Under the pieces are notes generated by a model. It was not told the origin of the DNA, made no database searches, and was given only the letters and a program-made list of their open reading frames with translations. The translations under genes were made by a program, and so were the position numbers. A DNA stretch of 24,952 nucleotides from Bin80 sp022820435 (GTDB lineage: Bacteria > Bacteroidota > Rhodothermia > Rhodothermales > Bin80): positions 1-24,952 of the forward strand of contig JAJEFL010000160.1 of NCBI GenBank assembly GCA_022820435.1, read 5' to 3'. Every line of letters begins with the position of its first letter. The stretch's first letter is position 1. Below, piece after piece: positions 6,783 to 14,613 of the stretch.

Positions 6783-8012
6783 TCATTGACCGTGTGCAAC
6801 TGCCCGGCTGGGCTCACTCCGTGCAGCATGCCATGCGGGGTACAATGCGGCCGCTAGGCACAGGCCAAACGAGACCCCCAGTACGAGAACCAGATCCAGC
6901 ATCTGGATTGAAACCGGATAGACCTCAATCACAAACGATTCCGCCCCCAGAAGAGGAACGATCTGGAAGTATTTCTGGAGAAGAAGGACCCCCAGCCCCA
7001 CTACGAACCCAGTTCCAGCCCCGATCATCCCGATCATCCCCCCCTGCACCAGAAAAAGCTGCCGAATATCCCTGGAAGTCGCTCCCATCGCCTGCAAGAC
7101 CCCAATATCCCGCCGCTTTTCTACGACCACCATCGTAAGAGATCCGACAATACTGAATGCGGCAACCACACAAATGAGGGCCAGAATCAGGGATGCGCCC
7201 CATTTTTCCAGTCGCATGACATCATACAGAGAGCGTTGCAGGTCGTACCAGGTTTGAACCCTTAGCCGGTTGGGGTAGATTGACTCCAGGCTTTGCTTCA
7301 CTGCCTGTGCAGTTTCCAGGTCCGTGAGGCGTAACTCTATTCCGGTCACCGTATTCTTCAGATGAAAAAGATCCTGTGCCTCTCTGATCCCGATAAATAC
7401 ATGTGTGTTGTCGTAGGTCTCTTCGAGCTTATAGAGGCCACGAACTTCAAATTTTCGCACTGCTGGCGGAGAAAAGATGCGCGTGAGCATCTGCCCCAGC
7501 CCCTGTGCAGAAAACAGCATTGCCTCATTATTCTCTGCACCAGGCGACAGCCCCAGACGCTGTCCCAGACTGAACCCCATCACCATTCCCTGTTCACGGG
7601 TATCAAACTCTCCGGCAACCATCCCGTCGCCGGTTGCATTTTCTGCCACGCCTCGCAGGACAACAACCCGATTGACTTCTGACGGTGCGGAGGTAACCAG
7701 AAGGGCTTTCCCTTCTACATAGGGCTCCGCACTCAGCACCTCGGGAAACTGCCTGGACTGTTCTGCGATTTGATCTGCTTCCTCCTCCGGCAGTCCGCCC
7801 CCGGTCTCCGCAACGATACGGACATGCGGGTCCAGTGAAACAAGCAGATCTCGTACAACATCATAAAACCCGTTCATCACAGACAGCACCACAATCAGGG
7901 CGGCAACACCCACCGCCACACCGGCCATGGAAATACCCGAAATAATCGTTACTAAGGGGATTCGATGCCGGCTGTACAGATAGCGCCGTGCAATAAATAT
8001 CCGGTAATTCAT
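6783..8012 (-). CDS. Lipoprotein-releasing ABC transporter permease (LolC/LolE family)
   Basis: This 409-residue inner-membrane permease belongs to the family that, with the LolD ATPase, extracts lipoproteins for delivery to the outer membrane. The N-terminus M-N-Y-R-I-F-I-A-R-R-Y-L is typical, followed by a first membrane segment (about 20-45). A large periplasmic MacB-like domain runs from about 48 to 270. Three more segments follow, around 275-300, 320-350 and 370-395. The FtsX-type loop E-K-R-R-D-I-G-V-L-Q-A-M-G-A-T, which contacts the ATPase, is present. No lolD is nearby. It lies 76 bp downstream of ychF on the same strand. LolC and LolE cannot be separated here. Confidence 0.9.
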   Translation of the reverse strand: MNYRIFIARRYLYSRHRIPLVTIISGISMAGVAVGVAALIVVLSVMNGFYDVVRDLLVSLDPHVRIVAETGGGLPEEEADQIAEQSRQFPEVLSAEPYVEGKALLVTSAPSEVNRVVVLRGVAENATGDGMVAGEFDTREQGMVMGFSLGQRLGLSPGAENNEAMLFSAQGLGQMLTRIFSPPAVRKFEVRGLYKLEETYDNTHVFIGIREAQDLFHLKNTVTGIELRLTDLETAQAVKQSLESIYPNRLRVQTWYDLQRSLYDVMRLEKWGASLILALICVVAAFSIVGSLTMVVVEKRRDIGVLQAMGATSRDIRQLFLVQGGMIGMIGAGTGFVVGLGVLLLQKYFQIVPLLGAESFVIEVYPVSIQMLDLVLVLGVSFGLCLAAALYPAWHAARSEPSRAVAHGQ

Positions 8013-8088
8013 TCAGGGCATCTCTTTTCCTGTCGTGATCCTATGCGTTCGGCCGGGACCGATGACCTTGCGCAGGATTCCAACCAAA

Positions 8089-9186
8089 CTATACATTGAA
8101 CCGAAAAAGGATCACATCTCCATCCTGAACGATATATTCCTTCCCTTCGGACCGCATAATCCCGGATGCACGCGCAGCGGCTTCGGAGCCGACACGAATC
8201 AGGTCTTCCACCTGTACGGTCTCGGCACGAATGAATCCGCGTTCAAAGTCACTATGAATTTGTCCTGCCGCCTGTGGAGCGCGAATTCCACTTTTGATCG
8301 TCCACGCACGGGTTTCGTTGGGACCGTGCGTAAAGAACGTAATCAGGTTCAACAGTTTATATGCTGCCTGGATCAGGCGCTGCAGCCCATCTTCCTGAAG
8401 CCCTTCGCTTACCAGAAAAAGATCTTTTTCTTCGTCTTCGAGTTCGGAGAGCTGCGCTTCAAATTCTGCACTCAGGATGAGGCATTCTGCCTGCTCACTG
8501 GCGGCGATGCGTTGAACCTCTTCCGCCCAGTGGTTCCCCTGCGGCAAATCCACCTCTCCCACATTCGCTACATAAAGCACCGGCCTGCTGGTTAAAAGGA
8601 ATAATCCCCCTATATAGCGTTGTTCTTTCTGGGAGAGATCCCTCAGGAGCCGTGCGGGGCGGCCCTCGGAAAGATGCTTCACGAGGCGCTGGCCGAACTC
8701 CGCCTTTGCCGCCGCGGCGGCATCCCCTCCCTTCGCCACTTTTCCCCACTTTTCCGCGAAGCGCTCGGCGGTTTCCAGATCTTTCAGCAGCAGTTCTGTA
8801 TTCACGATTTCTATGTCACGCCCCGGATCGACACTTCCGGCAACATGAGAAATACCCGATGCATCAAAACAGCGGACCACATGCACCAGTGCATCCACCT
8901 GGCGAATATGTCCTAGAAAAGCGTTCCCCAGCCCTTCGCCGCGCGATGCCCCCGCGACCAGACCCGCGATATCTACGAATTCTATGGTCGTTGGAACGAC
9001 ACGCTCGGACGGAGAAACGGCAACGAGCCGCTTTAGCCGTTCATCGGGGACGGGCACGATCCCCCGATTGGGATCAATGGTGCAAAACGGATAATTTGCT
9101 GCCACCGCCCCGACTCCGCTCAGCGCATTAAAAAGGGTGGACTTCCCGATATTGGGCAGTCCAACTATACCACAATTGAGGGACAT
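8089..9186 (-). CDS. ychF: Redox-regulated ATPase YchF (OLA1 family, Obg-like)
   Basis: This 365-residue P-loop protein has the usual length. G1 is G-L-P-N-I-G-K-S-T (9-17), G3 is D-I-A-G-L-V-A-G-A-S-R-G-E-G-L-G-N, and the G4 position reads N-V-G-E rather than N-K-x-D, the change that makes YchF prefer ATP. A coiled-coil section (about 130-200) precedes a C-terminal TGS domain ending with E-G-K-E-Y-I-V-Q-D-G-D-V-I-L-F-R-F-N-V. YchF binds ribosomes and influences stress responses and translation initiation. The start at 9186 is the conserved M-S-L-N-C-G-I-V-G. The LolC/E-type permease follows on the same strand. Confidence 0.97.
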   Translation of the reverse strand: MSLNCGIVGLPNIGKSTLFNALSGVGAVAANYPFCTIDPNRGIVPVPDERLKRLVAVSPSERVVPTTIEFVDIAGLVAGASRGEGLGNAFLGHIRQVDALVHVVRCFDASGISHVAGSVDPGRDIEIVNTELLLKDLETAERFAEKWGKVAKGGDAAAAAKAEFGQRLVKHLSEGRPARLLRDLSQKEQRYIGGLFLLTSRPVLYVANVGEVDLPQGNHWAEEVQRIAASEQAECLILSAEFEAQLSELEDEEKDLFLVSEGLQEDGLQRLIQAAYKLLNLITFFTHGPNETRAWTIKSGIRAPQAAGQIHSDFERGFIRAETVQVEDLIRVGSEAAARASGIMRSEGKEYIVQDGDVILFRFNV

Positions 9187-9488
9187 TGCCTAATGGTCAC
9201 CGGTTCTTGCCGGGATGGAGCACAACTCTGGTCAAACAATCAGGTTTACCGATCTACAGCCTTCCCAGCGGTTCGCGTGTGCACGAAGTTATCCTTATCC
9301 ATCCTGGACGTTTCGGCCTCTTATACGTTCGCCGGGCAATGAGGCTCACTTGGCATCCCGCTTACTGTCTTCGTTGTATAACAATCGGAGATTTTCTTTT
9401 CGCTACCAACTTACTTCGGGAGTAATGGAAGTGGTCACGGCTAATCATAATTCGGGGTCACGGAACCCGTTTGGGAGAGGATAACGCT
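9187..9488. other. Intergenic region without a recognisable gene
   Basis: About 300 bases lie between ychF and the next minus-strand gene. The open frames on the plus strand (9186-9484) have no start context, no composition bias and no recognisable motif. It contains the ychF promoter side but no convincing promoter elements. Confidence 0.5.
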
Positions 9489-9863
9489 CTACAACTTCTC
9501 CATGAGTTGGTTTAATTTCTTTTCTTTTGAGAAATACAACTGCGGATTATTGATGTAATACTGTGTCACTGATATTATATAATCATCATCCATAGTCCAA
9601 CATCCGCACCTGCTGCACTGATAGCCTATCATCCCATGTGAAGTGTAGAAATGAGATTTTACATGTTTTCCACTTTCTGTTACGAAAATACTGGTGTGCG
9701 GACATGTCCTCTGTATTTTTTCCTTTAAGTGTTCACGCCTTCGCTCTAACCACCGATTTAAATCAAACCGAATAGAGAAAGCCAGTTTTAATGCGGACAC
9801 GCTTACCATCAGCAGAAATACAAATCCTGCGAGTTCCCAAAATGTGCTTGGCAAGAATTTCAT
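9489..9863 (-). CDS. Small membrane-anchored protein with a Cys/His metal-binding-like tail
   Basis: The protein has 124 residues from the ATG at 9863, chosen over 9911 because TTGAGGAAATC lies at the right distance before it. One membrane segment (about 9-30, A-G-F-V-F-L-L-M-V-S-V-S-A-L) precedes a basic stretch R-W-L-E-R-R-R-E-H-L-K-E-K. The soluble tail has T-C-P-H-T and, about 30 residues later, Y-Q-C-S-R-C-G-C-W, a spacing that could bind zinc. No family recognised. It lies downstream of the thioredoxin-like gene on the same strand, about 185 bp away. Likely a real gene; function unknown. Confidence 0.55.
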   Translation of the reverse strand: MKFLPSTFWELAGFVFLLMVSVSALKLAFSIRFDLNRWLERRREHLKEKIQRTCPHTSIFVTESGKHVKSHFYTSHGMIGYQCSRCGCWTMDDDYIISVTQYYINNPQLYFSKEKKLNQLMEKL

Positions 9864-9968
9864 GATTGATTTCCTCAAAATAATTAAAGAACAGGTGCTT
9901 GGACGCTTCACGAATACATGTGTTCACTGTTCACATAATTTTATTTTACCTGCTTAATAAATTTGGGG

Positions 9969-9992
9969 CATCTTTGCTAGGAAACAAAGATG
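9969..9992. terminator. 8-bp perfect stem-loop, possible terminator
   Basis: CATCTTTG (9969-9976) and CAAAGATG (9985-9992) are perfect inverted arms around 8 nt. It lies 57 bp past the stop of the minus-strand thioredoxin-like gene (10049) and before the 9863 start. There is no clean U-tract, so terminator function is uncertain. Confidence 0.3.
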
Positions 9993-10048
9993 TCAATTTC
10001 CCAAGGAAATTTGAAAATGCGGTTCCTCGTTGAAGAGACTACATCATT

Positions 10049-10414
10049 TTATGCTCCGCTGCTTGAAAACCGCTCAAGAACATCCTGGGGTAATGAAATA
10101 TCTTGATTTACCCAATTTAGGATTCGATAAAGACCTGCCATATGATAAATCAACAACTCTTCAGATTCATCCTCACGCATCTGCCGACCCAGTACAAGAA
10201 TCTGCGGGGTTCCGTTAATTCCTGGCATTTTATTCAAATAGAGCTGTGCTCCAAATCCCTGCTCTGGTATCCAGTCTATGGATAAACCGATTGCACTGAA
10301 AGACCATCCTTGTCGGATGGCCATGCGCTGTAATTTTATCTTTGCATCATCAATCAATTTGGGCAGGGAACTATCATTGCTGTAACCGCAAGTAGACGAT
10401 CCAATGTAGACCAT
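10049..10414 (-). CDS. Thioredoxin-fold-like protein (121 aa), downstream part of a split gene
   Basis: The reading frame contains V-Y-I-G-S-S-T-C-G-Y-S-N, resembling a thioredoxin-fold active-site turn with one cysteine. It continues with a helix, then F-S-A-I-G-L-S-I-D-W and P-Q-I-L-V-L-G-R. The ATG at 10414 overlaps the stop of an upstream 42-codon ORF as T-G-A-T-G, a layout that allows translational coupling. The frame is open up to 10513. The membrane-anchor-like upstream ORF suggests the two were once a single anchored protein separated by a 1-nt shift. No standard family is identified with confidence; partner and role unknown. Confidence 0.5.
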   Translation of the reverse strand: MVYIGSSTCGYSNDSSLPKLIDDAKIKLQRMAIRQGWSFSAIGLSIDWIPEQGFGAQLYLNKMPGINGTPQILVLGRQMREDESEELLIYHMAGLYRILNWVNQDISLPQDVLERFSSSGA

Positions 10415-10542
10415 CACGATCTCTTTCTCCGAAACTTTTTCGCCAGCCCTAAACCCGCTGACGTCGCATAGAAGCCGGCGGCAAACACCATCAGGAAAAG
10501 TGAAGAAATCCATACAGAACGATGTGCTTTAGAGGATTTCAT
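10414..10542 (-). CDS. Short ORF with one membrane segment, upstream part of split gene
   Basis: This 42-residue ORF begins M-K-S-S-K-A-H-R-S-V-W and has a hydrophobic segment (about 11-33, S-S-L-F-L-M-V-F-A-A-G-F-Y), followed by a basic end K-K-F-R-R-K-R-S. Its TGA overlaps the ATG of the thioredoxin-like gene. A minus-one shift at the A-run in GCGAAAAAG would fuse it to that gene as an N-terminal signal anchor. It may therefore be the true N-terminus of the downstream protein, either frameshifted by mutation or read by slippage. Confidence 0.45.
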   Translation of the reverse strand: MKSSKAHRSVWISSLFLMVFAAGFYATSAGLGLAKKFRRKRS

Positions 10543-10971
10543 TTACACTTTGGGCTGGAGTCCATACGGAGATGAAAACTCGGGGATGCACACTGGAACA
10601 AATCTACCGTGCTGCTCCATTTTGAGCAATGACTCTTTCGTACTGCTCACCCTGCAAGTTGTCCGATTTTTAAATTAATTGAGGGCTTATTAGCTATTTT
10701 GTTACTTCGCTGATACCGTAGACCGAAATTCAGGAATTGGAATATGTGCGGTGAGCGTACATACGGCTTTCGGTCACTGCATGTATTAGAGGCACCGTGT
10801 CACCGAACAAACATGAAGGTATTTTAACTGTACGGGTCCATCCCATCAGAAAAAATTCGATTCGAACCATCTAATCATGATGACCGTTGCCCTGATCGGT
10901 TCCATTTGATGCAAAATGAACGCTCATGCCGGTAGATGTGTAAACGATGACCTTGCTGACCTGCCTATTCA
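10543..10971. other. Intergenic region between divergent genes
   Basis: About 430 bases separate the split minus-strand gene from the plus-strand exported protein. No ORF has recognisable content; minus-strand frames here that extend from 11248 are shadows of the plus-strand gene. Promoters for both flanking genes would be expected here, but I see no convincing element. Confidence 0.4.
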
Positions 10972-11469
10972 GTGTTGAGATTATTCCGAACAACATTCGT
11001 TTTTGTCGTTCTGACCCTGACCGGGTTTTCTGGATTTGCACAGTCATCCCACATACAGATTGGACTGGGAGGCTGGCCAGGAGCCGGCATACAATTTGCT
11101 CACATTCAGGCACGTAGCATCTACTCACTTGAAGTTCTTGCCTCGGTTGATACCGAATTTTGGAAAGAAAGGAATCCCGTATATATTTCCGCGGGTGTTG
11201 GTGCAGCATTAAGACCTTTGGGGATTCTTCGTGTAATTGGTCAGGCAAACTATCCCTATGATATCTATCTGGGAATCCGATTTGGTCCAGCGCTAACTTT
11301 CCTGCACAAACAGACCCGCGCAGAAAAAAATCGCCAGTTCAGCCTCTTCCTTGATCCGTTCCTGCGATATACACAACCAGTTGGACAACGGACCGCTTTC
11401 ATTGAACTCGGATCACAGCGTCCATCTCTGCGTGTTGGGCTGTGGATTCCCCTTGACCGTGATCTTTAG
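10972..11469 (+). CDS. Small exported protein, beta-barrel-like
   Basis: This 165-residue protein starts at a TTG. Its signal peptide (F-V-F-V-V-L-T-L-T-G-F-S-G-F-A-Q, cleavage after about residue 24) is followed by alternating glycine and aromatic strands, such as I-Q-I-G-L-G-G-W-P-G-A-G-I-Q-F, Y-I-S-A-G-V-G-A-A-L and D-I-Y-L-G-I-R-F-G-P-A. It ends in amphipathic strands, V-G-L-W-I-P-L. The pattern is compatible with a small outer-membrane barrel or periplasmic protein. No family recognised. No ribosome-binding site supports the TTG, so the exact start is uncertain. It converges with nusB. Confidence 0.55.
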   Translation: MLRLFRTTFVFVVLTLTGFSGFAQSSHIQIGLGGWPGAGIQFAHIQARSIYSLEVLASVDTEFWKERNPVYISAGVGAALRPLGILRVIGQANYPYDIYLGIRFGPALTFLHKQTRAEKNRQFSLFLDPFLRYTQPVGQRTAFIELGSQRPSLRVGLWIPLDRDL

Positions 11470-11481
11470 CGTAAGCATAAT

Positions 11482-11541
11482 GTTCCTGCAGTAAACATGA
11501 ATACATTCAGTCCCAAAACAGACCGAATATGCTGCAGGAAC
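11482..11541. terminator. 10-bp inverted repeat between convergent genes
   Basis: GTTCCTGCAG (11482-11491) and CTGCAGGAAC (11532-11541) are perfect inverted arms with a 40-nt loop. They lie between the exported-protein stop (11469) and the nusB stop (11541-11543). The location suits a bidirectional terminator, but the large loop and lack of T-runs make this weak. Confidence 0.3.
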
Positions 11542-12038
11542 TACTTTGAACGTTGCGTATCCTGCCTGCTGATCATCTCTTCCCATCCTTGACGGCCTGC
11601 CTCACTTTTTATCAACCTTCCCCCCTTCCTTAACCGGAACGCAATTGTATCCAGTACTCCATTCACGAAGTCTTTGCTTTCCTCGGTACTGAAAATCTTT
11701 GCCAACTCAATCGCCTCGTTCATTGTCGCCTTCGGTGGGATCTTGTCAAAATGCAAAAACTCACATACTGCCATGCGAAGAATGATCAGGTCAATTCTGA
11801 GTATTCGGCCTAAATCCCAGTTTCTGGTATTCTCAGCAATGATTTCATCCAGTTGGTCCTGCTTTGCAATCACAGTTTCAAATAACTGGATTCCCATTTC
11901 CGTTGCTCCATCCTCCCTTGGCAGTCTAGGAAGAAGAGTCGTCTTATAGACATGTGCCTGTGAATCACCACTGAACATATGCGCATAGAGTGCCTGCAGA
12001 GTCGCATAGCGAGCACGGCGGCGGGGGGGTATCGACAT
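11541..12038 (-). CDS. nusB: Transcription antitermination factor NusB
   Basis: This 165-residue all-helical RNA-binding protein binds boxA with S10 (NusE) and promotes antitermination of rRNA operons. The N-terminal R-R-R-A-R-Y-A-T-L-Q-A-L-Y-A is the family hallmark. The C-terminal half carries I-L-R-I-D-L-I-I-L-R-M-A-V-C-E-F, then P-P-K-A-T-M-N-E-A-I-E-L-A-K-I-F-S-T-E-E-S-K-D-F-V-N-G-V-L-D. The ATG at 12038 fits the family start. A strong Shine-Dalgarno lies about 50 bp upstream but serves a 7-codon ORF in another frame. Confidence 0.95.
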   Translation of the reverse strand: MSIPPRRRARYATLQALYAHMFSGDSQAHVYKTTLLPRLPREDGATEMGIQLFETVIAKQDQLDEIIAENTRNWDLGRILRIDLIILRMAVCEFLHFDKIPPKATMNEAIELAKIFSTEESKDFVNGVLDTIAFRLRKGGRLIKSEAGRQGWEEMISRQDTQRSK

Positions 12039-12054
12039 TAGATCTTTAGCTGTA

Positions 12055-12078
12055 TTAGAGGTTAACGCTTGAACTCAT
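12055..12078 (-). promoter_or_regulatory. Seven-codon leader ORF with strong ribosome-binding site before nusB
   Basis: The minus strand reads AGAAGGAGGT, about 7 nt, then ATG (12078), encoding M-S-S-S-V-N-L followed by TAA. This is the strongest Shine-Dalgarno seen in a window where most genes lack one. It ends 16 bp before the nusB start in a different frame. It may be a leader peptide that loads ribosomes for nusB, or a relic of a frameshifted longer nusB start. Confidence 0.35.
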
Positions 12079-12658
12079 TAAATGTACCTCCTTCTGGTTA
12101 CACACCATACACACATGAATCCAGACAAAACCCGCCTTACCGAAGACAATCCCAACTTGCTGCAGCAGAATCATCCACCCCACACTCTTTAGCAAATTTC
12201 CAGTCTGACTCCGTTCCACCGAGAATACCCCGCAGGTTTTCTTCCGGTGTGAGATTGTAACTGGTCATTCTCAAAGGCATAAAGGATTCGCCGCAAGTAT
12301 CCAAGCGAATAGTCTGGGAATGATACAGCATTTTGAAGAATGGCTATCCACAAATGTACGCGATCAATATTAACAGAGGGGTTTTGAAAAAAATCTCTTA
12401 TATTGTTGAACCTGTGGAATTGTTGATAACGTGCTATAATTCGAGGGTATTTGGCCACTGGGTATACCTTGACGGGAATTAAGATCGTCATCCATGATGT
12501 TGGAATCCTGTGGGTTACCGGCAGTAATTCCACAAATTCAGACCTTTAAGATAGAACCTGCACAGAATGACTGCCAGCGTTCACACATTATCCACTCAAG
12601 TATGGCAGATATTCACATTGTGTCTGGTTACGTGATCGAATCGGATAGAGGGCCGGTG
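12079..12658. other. Region without a supported gene
   Basis: About 580 bases lie between nusB and the island. Open frames on the minus strand (for example 12189-12533, 114 codons) show no motif, ribosome-binding site or recognisable content. It marks the junction between core genes and the plus-strand island. Confidence 0.4.
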
Positions 12659-12945
12659 GGATGTTGAATGCCCAAACTGGGCTGTGTGCTTATTTTTTCT
12701 AATGGTACGCGAGGATTTTATCGCTCATTTGCAGGATGTGGGCAGTTTGATCAGCCCTTATCACTGATATTGGGCGGTGCATCTTGATTACTGAAATTCA
12801 GCGCAGCACCCGTTTCGTCAAATGACGCAGGCCTCGGGAATGTGGACTTATCGGGAGACATTCCGAGAGATTTTGATGTGTTACGCTGGATGCAGATCAA
12901 ATCTCAACGTTAAGCATCCATGACTCGGAAAATCTCCATGCTGGA
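12659..12945 (+). pseudogene. Decayed copy of the helicase 5' end and its leader
   Basis: This stretch aligns with 14447-14814. GCAGGATGTGGGCAGTTTGA (12731-12750) matches 14550-14569, and the TTGGGCGGTGCATCTTGAT block matches the helicase ribosome-binding site and TTG start at 14588-14606. CATTCCGAGAGATTTT to CATCCATGACTCGGAA (about 12859-12929) matches helicase codons at about 14729-14798. About 50 bp inside the gene are lost relative to the intact copy and no long frame remains. The ATPase gene lies between this relic and the intact helicase. Confidence 0.75.
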
Positions 12946-13027
12946 ACCGTGAATCCTAAAATTTATTTAAGATGGCTTGATATTTCTTGTATAGAGGTCT
13001 ATCCGATTCACACTCATCTCGGTTACG

Positions 13028-14170
13028 ATGGGCAAATCACGGAAATCTCGCCTCGTAAAGCCTGCTACGTTGGAGCGGGGCGAGGCCCGTTATTTTCATG
13101 GACGTACGAAGATCCTAGATGATTTCAAAAAATTGCTAGGAAGAGCAAAGGAGGGAAATTCTGGCACCTCGTTCCTTATTCAGGCTGCACCAGACGCGGG
13201 CAAGACCGCCCTTCTAGCAGAGTGTGGACGAATCGCCGGGGGGCGTGGATATGCGGTGGCAAAGGTGGAGCCGAGTTGGTTTTTAGATCCGCAGACCCTG
13301 TACAAATCAATCAATTCGTCCTGGAAGGGGTGGCGCACCTGGCTTGATCATGGGTCGGTTAGCATAGATCCTGGACCTGTCAGGGCAGAGATTGTGGTGG
13401 GAGGGAACGCGAATAATTCACTGAAAGTTATTAAAAGCGGGGAGGAGCCGTTACTGCTCCTGCTGGACGAGGCACAGCGGCTGGCGCGTATTGCCCGCAA
13501 GCAGGGGGAGCGGTTCATACAGTTAGTGGATCTGTTGAAGGTCATCCACGCGGGTGGGACTGGCCGACCACTGATCCTGTTAGCCGCAGGGCTGGGCGCA
13601 ACCACGCAGGCCTTCAAGGATATGGATATCTCAAGATTTAATACCGGGTGCAGGATTGATCTGGGACGGCTAAAGGAAGAACCTACACGGGCGATTCTTC
13701 AGGACTGGCTCCTGGAAGATGGCAGAGCAAAGGGGGATCCCGTAAGATGGATTGATGGAATAGCAAAAGAGACTCACGGTTGGCCTCAGCATATTATGGC
13801 ATATGTTTTACCTGCTTTGAGGCAACTGAAATTGACGGGTGGAGAAATGACCGGTACAGGATTGGAAACGGTGTTGAAAGAAGGACGGGAAGGGCGGGAT
13901 CAGTTTTATCAGGCGCGAGTGGACGAATTTGAGAGCAAGGAACTTCGTTGTATCGCAAGAGCCGTTGCAGATGTCCAGCCGGGGGAGCGTGTCAGTAAGG
14001 AGGATATTATGGATTCCCTCTTACAGGACTTCAGCCATAAGAAAGCGCGGACAATTTTCAGGCTGGCACTACACAAGGGGCTGTTTGATAAGCAGAAGAA
14101 CGACTACGTCATCCCGACCCCCTCGATGCATGACTGGCTGGTGTCTAATTTTGGAAGCAAACATAGATAA
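13028..14170 (+). CDS. P-loop ATPase with C-terminal winged-helix-like region
   Basis: This 380-residue protein resembles AAA/STAND-type (Orc1/AAA_16-like) ATPases. The N-terminus has R-Y-F-H-G-R-T-K-I-L-D-D-F, as in ATPases that start with a F-x-G-R box. Walker A is unusual, A-A-P-D-A-G-K-T (53-60), lacking the first glycine. Walker B is L-L-L-L-L-D-E-A-Q (142-150). The last 90 residues (E-L-R-C-I-A-R-A-V, then K-E-D-I-M-D-S-L, and R-L-A-L-H-K-G-L-F) look like a winged helix. It lies between the relic and the intact helicase, transcribed toward it. It is probably a sensing or assembly ATPase of the island; substrate unknown. No Shine-Dalgarno is visible. Confidence 0.75.
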   Translation: MGKSRKSRLVKPATLERGEARYFHGRTKILDDFKKLLGRAKEGNSGTSFLIQAAPDAGKTALLAECGRIAGGRGYAVAKVEPSWFLDPQTLYKSINSSWKGWRTWLDHGSVSIDPGPVRAEIVVGGNANNSLKVIKSGEEPLLLLLDEAQRLARIARKQGERFIQLVDLLKVIHAGGTGRPLILLAAGLGATTQAFKDMDISRFNTGCRIDLGRLKEEPTRAILQDWLLEDGRAKGDPVRWIDGIAKETHGWPQHIMAYVLPALRQLKLTGGEMTGTGLETVLKEGREGRDQFYQARVDEFESKELRCIARAVADVQPGERVSKEDIMDSLLQDFSHKKARTIFRLALHKGLFDKQKNDYVIPTPSMHDWLVSNFGSKHR

Positions 14171-14230
14171 TCCTTCACATCGTAGTTTCCACCGTCTGGA
14201 CACATTCTCTCTGTACTTGCCTGATTTTGA

Positions 14231-14389
14231 ATGTGGAATAAGCTATCTGATGTGGATGACTCAGTCTTGAAGGAACTGCGTCCAGTGTATCCTCTCAGAG
14301 ATGATAGAGTCGCATCCGATCTGTATTCAGTTCAAAGAAAAGGGTACCATGCAGTTGGGATACAATTAGGACGGATCTCAACCGGATGA
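14231..14389 (+). CDS. Small ORF (52 aa), unknown, possibly a gene remnant
   Basis: The frame from the ATG at 14231 reads M-W-N-K-L-S-D-V-D-D, E-L-R-P-V-Y-P-L-R-D-D-R-V-A, Y-S-V-Q-R-K-G-Y-H-A-V-G-I-Q-L-G-R-I and stops at 14387-14389. The composition is protein-like, with regular charged and hydrophobic alternation. No Shine-Dalgarno and no family recognised. It may be what is left of a gene that once stood between the ATPase and the helicase. Confidence 0.3.
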   Translation: MWNKLSDVDDSVLKELRPVYPLRDDRVASDLYSVQRKGYHAVGIQLGRISTG

Positions 14390-14496
14390 AGTGGATCAGC
14401 GTATTAACATTCAGTTTGACGGGGGAGATCATCAATGATCAACGGATATAGAATGTCCAAGTTGGGCTATATGTTTATTTTTAGGAGTCCAACTGA

Positions 14497-14613
14497 ATGG
14501 GAATTTTAACAGAGACAATCATGTGGTATCGTGAATTGAACACAAATCTGCAGGATGTGGACGATTTGATCAATCTCTATTGTCGGTATTGGGAGGTGCA
14601 TATTGACTGCTGA
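14497..14613 (+). CDS. Small ORF (38 aa) overlapping the helicase start
   Basis: The ORF begins M-G-I-L-T-E-T-I-M-W-Y-R-E-L-N and ends W-E-V-H-I-D-C. An AGGAG lies 11 nt upstream of the ATG. Its stop (14611-14613) overlaps the helicase TTG start (14603), so it could act as a coupled leader or be the end of an older gene. The relic at 12659-12945 keeps part of it (L-Q-D-V-x-x-L-I), but with a stop codon, so constraint is doubtful. Confidence 0.35.
   Translation: MGILTETIMWYRELNTNLQDVDDLINLYCRYWEVHIDC

Noticed and set aside
8495..8749. ORFs overlapping ychF on both strands
   Set aside because: They are shadows of a complete, highly conserved ychF gene.
10871..11248. Minus-strand 125-codon ORF
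   Set aside because: It lies antisense to the plus-strand exported protein, which has a clear signal peptide and strand pattern.
12189..12533. Minus-strand 114-codon ORF as a gene
   Set aside because: No start context, no motifs and atypical composition. It overlaps other equally plausible frames in the same non-coding gap.
14188..14206. Half copy of the array palindrome (ACCGTCTGGACA)
   Set aside because: Only one arm is similar and no flanking unit sequence matches, so chance is the simpler explanation.
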